In this document: positions 38,632 to 40,892 of the stretch, piece after piece
Numbering within the stretch: the first letter of the stretch is position 1
Layout of the letters: every line of letters begins with the position of its first letter
NCBI GenBank assembly: GCA_900543555.1
Contig: UQRL01000022.1
Span: 1 to 40,892 of the forward strand
Direction: 5' to 3'
Origin: an uncultured Oscillospiraceae bacterium
Lineage (GTDB): Bacteria; Bacillota; Clostridia; Oscillospirales; Acutalibacteraceae
Length of the DNA stretch: 40,892 bases
The notes under the pieces: generated by a model
The model's database searches: none
Seen by the model: only the letters and a program-made list of their open reading frames with translations
What the model was told of the DNA's origin: nothing
Translations under genes and position numbers: made by a program

Positions 38632-39084
38632 AGTTTTCGCTCAAGCCTTTTTCAAAAGGCTTGTGGGGGTGCGGGGGCGACGCCCCTGCGGCCTTAGTCG
38701 CCTTCGGCAAACGCAGGAGGGTAGAAAAGGCTTCCTGCGGAAGGCTTTTCGCAGGGAACCCTCGTCGGGGGTTCCCTGACAGAGCCGGAGGCTCTGCGTG
38801 GATTACCGCAAGCCCGCCTGAAACCCGCCCCAAGCGCCCACCGCCCTTTGGCGGAAGCGACGGCGGTGTTTCAAAAGTACGGTGCCACCGCGCCCGCTCC
38901 CGGGGCTATCTGCTGCGCAGCATGCGCCCCGCTCGCTGTACTTTTCCATCGGCTGCGCCGTTTCAAGGTCAAGGTCGCGAGACGCTTCTCACCTGCCGGT
39001 TCGGTCAAGCGCTGAACGGTCTCCTCAGGAGACCAGCGCCCCGCGCTCTGCAAACTTTTGAAAAAGTTTGATCAAAACTTTTAC
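38632..39084. repeat. MITE-like repeat element with imperfect terminal inverted repeats
   Basis: The left end carries AAAGTTTTCGCTCAAGCC then TTTTTCAAAAGGCTTG; the complement of the right end carries AAAGTTTTGATCAAAC then TTTTTCAAAAGTTTG. The two ends are similar and each is itself a hairpin. The interior is GC-rich, and near its right end holds structured repeat copy B. No transposase is encoded, so it would be a non-autonomous element. Confidence 0.6.
38987..39039 (+). repeat. Structured intergenic repeat, copy B
   Basis: The 20-mer TCTCACCTGCCGGTTCGGTC (38987-39006) is followed by outer stem GCGCT/AGCGC, 4-base bulge GAAC, 7-bp inner stem GGTCTCC/GGAGACC and loop TCA. This is the same architecture as copy A near 3.6 kb, with different stem bases. 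Confidence 0.65.
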
Positions 39085-39096
39085 GCCGCTTCGCGG

Positions 39097-40512
39097 TTAA
39101 AACCGGAAGTCCCGGATGCCCTGCTCGATCTTCTCCAAATGGTCCTTGCAGATCTCCCGCACCTTCTCCTTGGGGATGTTGCCCAGCTCCGCCTGAATCA
39201 GCTGCTCGCCAATGGCCTTGGTCTCCGGGGCGGCGTAGTCCATCAGGTACTCCTTCAAGGTCATCAGGGCGTTGGGGTGGCAGCAGTTCTGGATCTGCCC
39301 GGCCTTGCACAGGCTCATAAACCGGTCGCCGGTGCGGCCCTCCCGGTAGCAGGCCGTGCAGAAAGAGGGAATATACCCCAGCTCCATCAGCCATTTCACC
39401 ACTTCATCCAGGGTGCGGTTGTCGCTGACGTCGAACTGCTCGGTGTCGTGGGGGCGCTCCTCCTCGGTGTAGCCGCCCACGCTGGTGCGGCTGCCGCCGG
39501 ACACCTGGGAGATGCCCAGATGCAGCGCCCGCTCCCGCACGGACTGGTTCTCCCGGGTGGACATAATCATGCCGGTGTAGGGCACCGCCACCCGGATGCA
39601 GGCGCAGATCTTCAGGAAGGTCTCGTCGTCAATGCCGTTGTCGAACTCGTCGGGGTCGATGTCGTCGGCGTGCTTTACACGGGGCACGCTGATGGTGTGG
39701 GGCCCCACCCCGTGGACGGCCTCCAGGTGCTCGGCGTGCATCAGCAGGCCCGCGAACTCATAGCGGTACAGCTCCAGGCCGAAGAGCACCCCCAGGCCCA
39801 CGTCGTCAATGCCGCCCTCCATAGCCCGGTCCATCGCCTCGGTGTGGTAGCAGTAGTTGCTCTTGGGGCCGGTGGGGTGCAGGTGCTCGTAGCTCTCCTT
39901 GTGGTAGGTCTCCTGGAACAGGACGTAGGTGCCAATGCCCGCCTCCTTCAGCTTGCGGTAGTTCTCTACGGTGGTGGCGGCAATGTTCACGTTCACCCGG
40001 CGGATGGCGCCGTTTTTGTGCTTGATGGAGTAGATGGTGTGGATGCAGTCCAGCACATACTCGATGGGGCAGTTGACAGGGTCCTCGCCGGTCTCGATGG
40101 CCAGGCGCTTGTGGCCCATGTCCTGCAGGGCGATGACCTCTTTCTCCACCTCTTCCTGGGTCAGCTTTTTCCGGGGGATGTGCTTGTTCTTCTGATGGTA
40201 GGGACAGTACAGGCAGCCGTTGACGCAGTAGTTCGAGAGGTACAGCGGCGCGAAAATGACAATGCGGTTGCCGTAAAAATCCTTCTTGATCTGCTCGGCC
40301 AGGGCATACAGCTCCTGGACCTTCTCGGGGATGTCGCAGGCCAGCAGCACAGAGGCCTCCCGGTGGGACAGGCCCTTGCGCTCCCGGGCCTTGTTCAAAA
40401 TCTCGTCAATGAGCGCCACGTTGTTTTTATTGGCGTCGGCATACTCCAGGGTGTCCAGGATCTCCTGGTGGTCGATAAATTCCTCTGCTTTCAAAGACTT
40501 GGGATTGTACAT
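39097..40512 (-). CDS. hydG: [FeFe]-hydrogenase H-cluster maturase HydG (radical SAM)
   Basis: HydG cleaves tyrosine to supply the CO and CN ligands of the hydrogenase active site. The 471-residue chain has the radical-SAM CX3CX2C motif at C96-VNG-C100-LY-C103, a ThiH-like barrel, and the C-terminal CX2CX22C motif (CTAC ... NCC, about residues 374-400) that binds the auxiliary cluster and separates HydG from ThiH. ATG 40512 follows AAAGAAAGGATG. First of two maturase genes on this strand. Its leader contains several hairpins. Confidence 0.97.
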   Translation of the reverse strand: MYNPKSLKAEEFIDHQEILDTLEYADANKNNVALIDEILNKARERKGLSHREASVLLACDIPEKVQELYALAEQIKKDFYGNRIVIFAPLYLSNYCVNGCLYCPYHQKNKHIPRKKLTQEEVEKEVIALQDMGHKRLAIETGEDPVNCPIEYVLDCIHTIYSIKHKNGAIRRVNVNIAATTVENYRKLKEAGIGTYVLFQETYHKESYEHLHPTGPKSNYCYHTEAMDRAMEGGIDDVGLGVLFGLELYRYEFAGLLMHAEHLEAVHGVGPHTISVPRVKHADDIDPDEFDNGIDDETFLKICACIRVAVPYTGMIMSTRENQSVRERALHLGISQVSGGSRTSVGGYTEEERPHDTEQFDVSDNRTLDEVVKWLMELGYIPSFCTACYREGRTGDRFMSLCKAGQIQNCCHPNALMTLKEYLMDYAAPETKAIGEQLIQAELGNIPKEKVREICKDHLEKIEQGIRDFRF

Positions 40513-40569
40513 GGAAAATCATCCTTTCTTTTGGGTCAGAAACACTTTCCCATCAGTTGTAATAGTGAG

Positions 40570-40589
40570 AGAGGGGGAAAGCCCCCTCT
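40570..40589. repeat. Hairpin in the hydG leader
   Basis: Perfect 8-bp stem AGAGGGGG / CCCCCTCT with AAAG loop, 58 bases before hydG. No T-run on either strand. Confidence 0.55.
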
Positions 40590-40621
40590 TGCCGGCACAG
40601 GGTCCACTTGAATATTCCAGA

Positions 40622-40779
40622 GGGTCAAGAGTGGCCAAAACCCGCATAAAACCTGGGTTTTTTAAACTTGTCCCCAGGGTCAAGAGTGCAGGAAAACAGG
40701 GGCAAGAGTGAGGGACTCTCGACCCTTGGGTCAAGTTCTGAAAGCCGCATAAAACCTGGCTTTTTTCTATACTTGACCC
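40622..40779. repeat. Tandem pair of covarying hairpins
   Basis: Copy 1: outer GGGTCAAG/CTTGTCCC (40622-40629 / 40667-40674) and inner AAACCC/GGGTTT (40638-40643 / 40655-40660). Copy 2: outer GGGTCAAGT/ACTTGACCC (40728-40736 / 40771-40779) and inner AAAGCC/GGCTTT (40741-40746 / 40758-40763). Both share the loop GCATAAAACCT and end the inner stem with six Ts on the plus strand. Between them, GGGTCAAGAGT and ACTCTCGACCC form another near-palindrome. Confidence 0.7.
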
Positions 40780-40827
40780 TTTTGATCTCTTCGGCTCGGG
40801 GGCAACGGCTTTTGTGCTGTCCCAAGA

Positions 40828-40853
40828 GGGGGACATTCGTCCCCCCTTTTTTT
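40828..40853 (+). terminator. Terminator-like hairpin near the right edge
   Basis: GGGGGAC (40828-40834), loop ATTC, GTCCCCC (40839-40845), then TTTTTTT (40847-40853). No plus-strand gene precedes it within the window, so it may act on an unseen transcript or, in reverse, in the hydG leader. A further AGGACC/GGTCCT hairpin lies at about 40868-40882. Confidence 0.6.
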
Positions 40854-40892
40854 GTGTATGGGAAGGCAGGACCTACGGTCCTTGCAACCCCC

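Larger units (their letters stand above)
38577..39096. other. Non-coding gap between hydG and hydF
   Basis: No convincing gene in 520 bases. It is filled largely by a MITE-like repeat element (38632-39084) with many small hairpins, such as GGGAACCC/GGGGTTCCC and AGAGCC/GGCTCT. A 156-codon opening on the plus strand runs through the repeats with no ribosome site or recognisable protein. Confidence 0.7.

Noticed and set aside
38601..39071. A 156-codon plus-strand gene between hydF and hydG
   Set aside because: It crosses the inverted repeats of the element, has no ribosome site and shows no recognisable protein.
40620..40780. A CRISPR array in the repeated hairpins at the right end
   Set aside because: There are only two units, they are palindromic with changed stems, spacing is irregular and no cas gene is present.

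Overview
This roughly 41-kb window is ordinary chromosomal DNA from a GC-rich, strictly anaerobic Firmicute, most likely an Oscillospirales-type Clostridium (Acutalibacteraceae/Oscillospiraceae relatives). That placement is inferred from content: an oxygen-sensitive class III ribonucleotide reductase, [FeFe]-hydrogenase maturases, two T-box riboswitches, GTP-dependent PEP carboxykinase, an mreBCD-PBP2-minD-mgsA block, and consensus TTGACA-17-TATAAT promoters in GC-rich DNA. No rRNA, CRISPR array, phage or transposase gene was seen.

Layout. (1) 1-3.5 kb, minus strand: the 3' remnant of a sugar ABC permease, a large cytoplasmic pectate-lyase-fold protein fused to a propeller-like tail, and the start of an aldo/keto reductase, which looks like part of a carbohydrate-use cluster. 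The permease is cut off next to a structured repeat and tRNA-Arg(ACG). (2) 3.9-8.4 kb, minus: a GH13 alpha-glucan hydrolase and glycogen phosphorylase. (3) 8.7-19.1 kb, plus: zapA, a U32 peptidase, dut, mreB-mreC-mreD-PBP2, a MinD-like ATPase and mgsA; this is mostly cell division and shape. (4) 19.1-22.7 kb, plus: hisS-aspS behind a T-box leader whose visible specifier is an Asp codon. (5) 22.7-26.3 kb, plus: the anaerobic ribonucleotide reductase locus. The large NrdD chain ends after its cysteine motif, and the glycyl-radical tail is encoded as a separate 56-residue protein with its own promoter and ribosome-binding site, followed by nrdG. (6) 26.4-29.3 kb, plus: pckG, then an ECF sigma factor with a small membrane partner. 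(7) 29.3-31.9 kb, minus: a polar amino-acid ABC transporter with an ARG-box-like site upstream. (8) 32-35.5 kb: a MerR regulator, ychF, a GNAT acetyltransferase, an esterase and a 58-residue protein. (9) 35.6-40.5 kb, minus: a TrpB2-type synthase under a Trp T-box, then hydF and hydG, with a repeat element between the two maturases. The window ends in a run of hairpins.

The most interesting signals are the split class III ribonucleotide reductase (radical site on a separate, separately promoted mini-protein), a structured repeat whose two copies keep the same nested hairpin with unrelated stem sequences, a tandem pair of hairpins upstream of hydG with compensating stem changes, a group of DnaA-box-like motifs before dut, and a possible attenuator in the mreB leader. 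All functional calls come from reading sequence motifs by eye; no database search was run.
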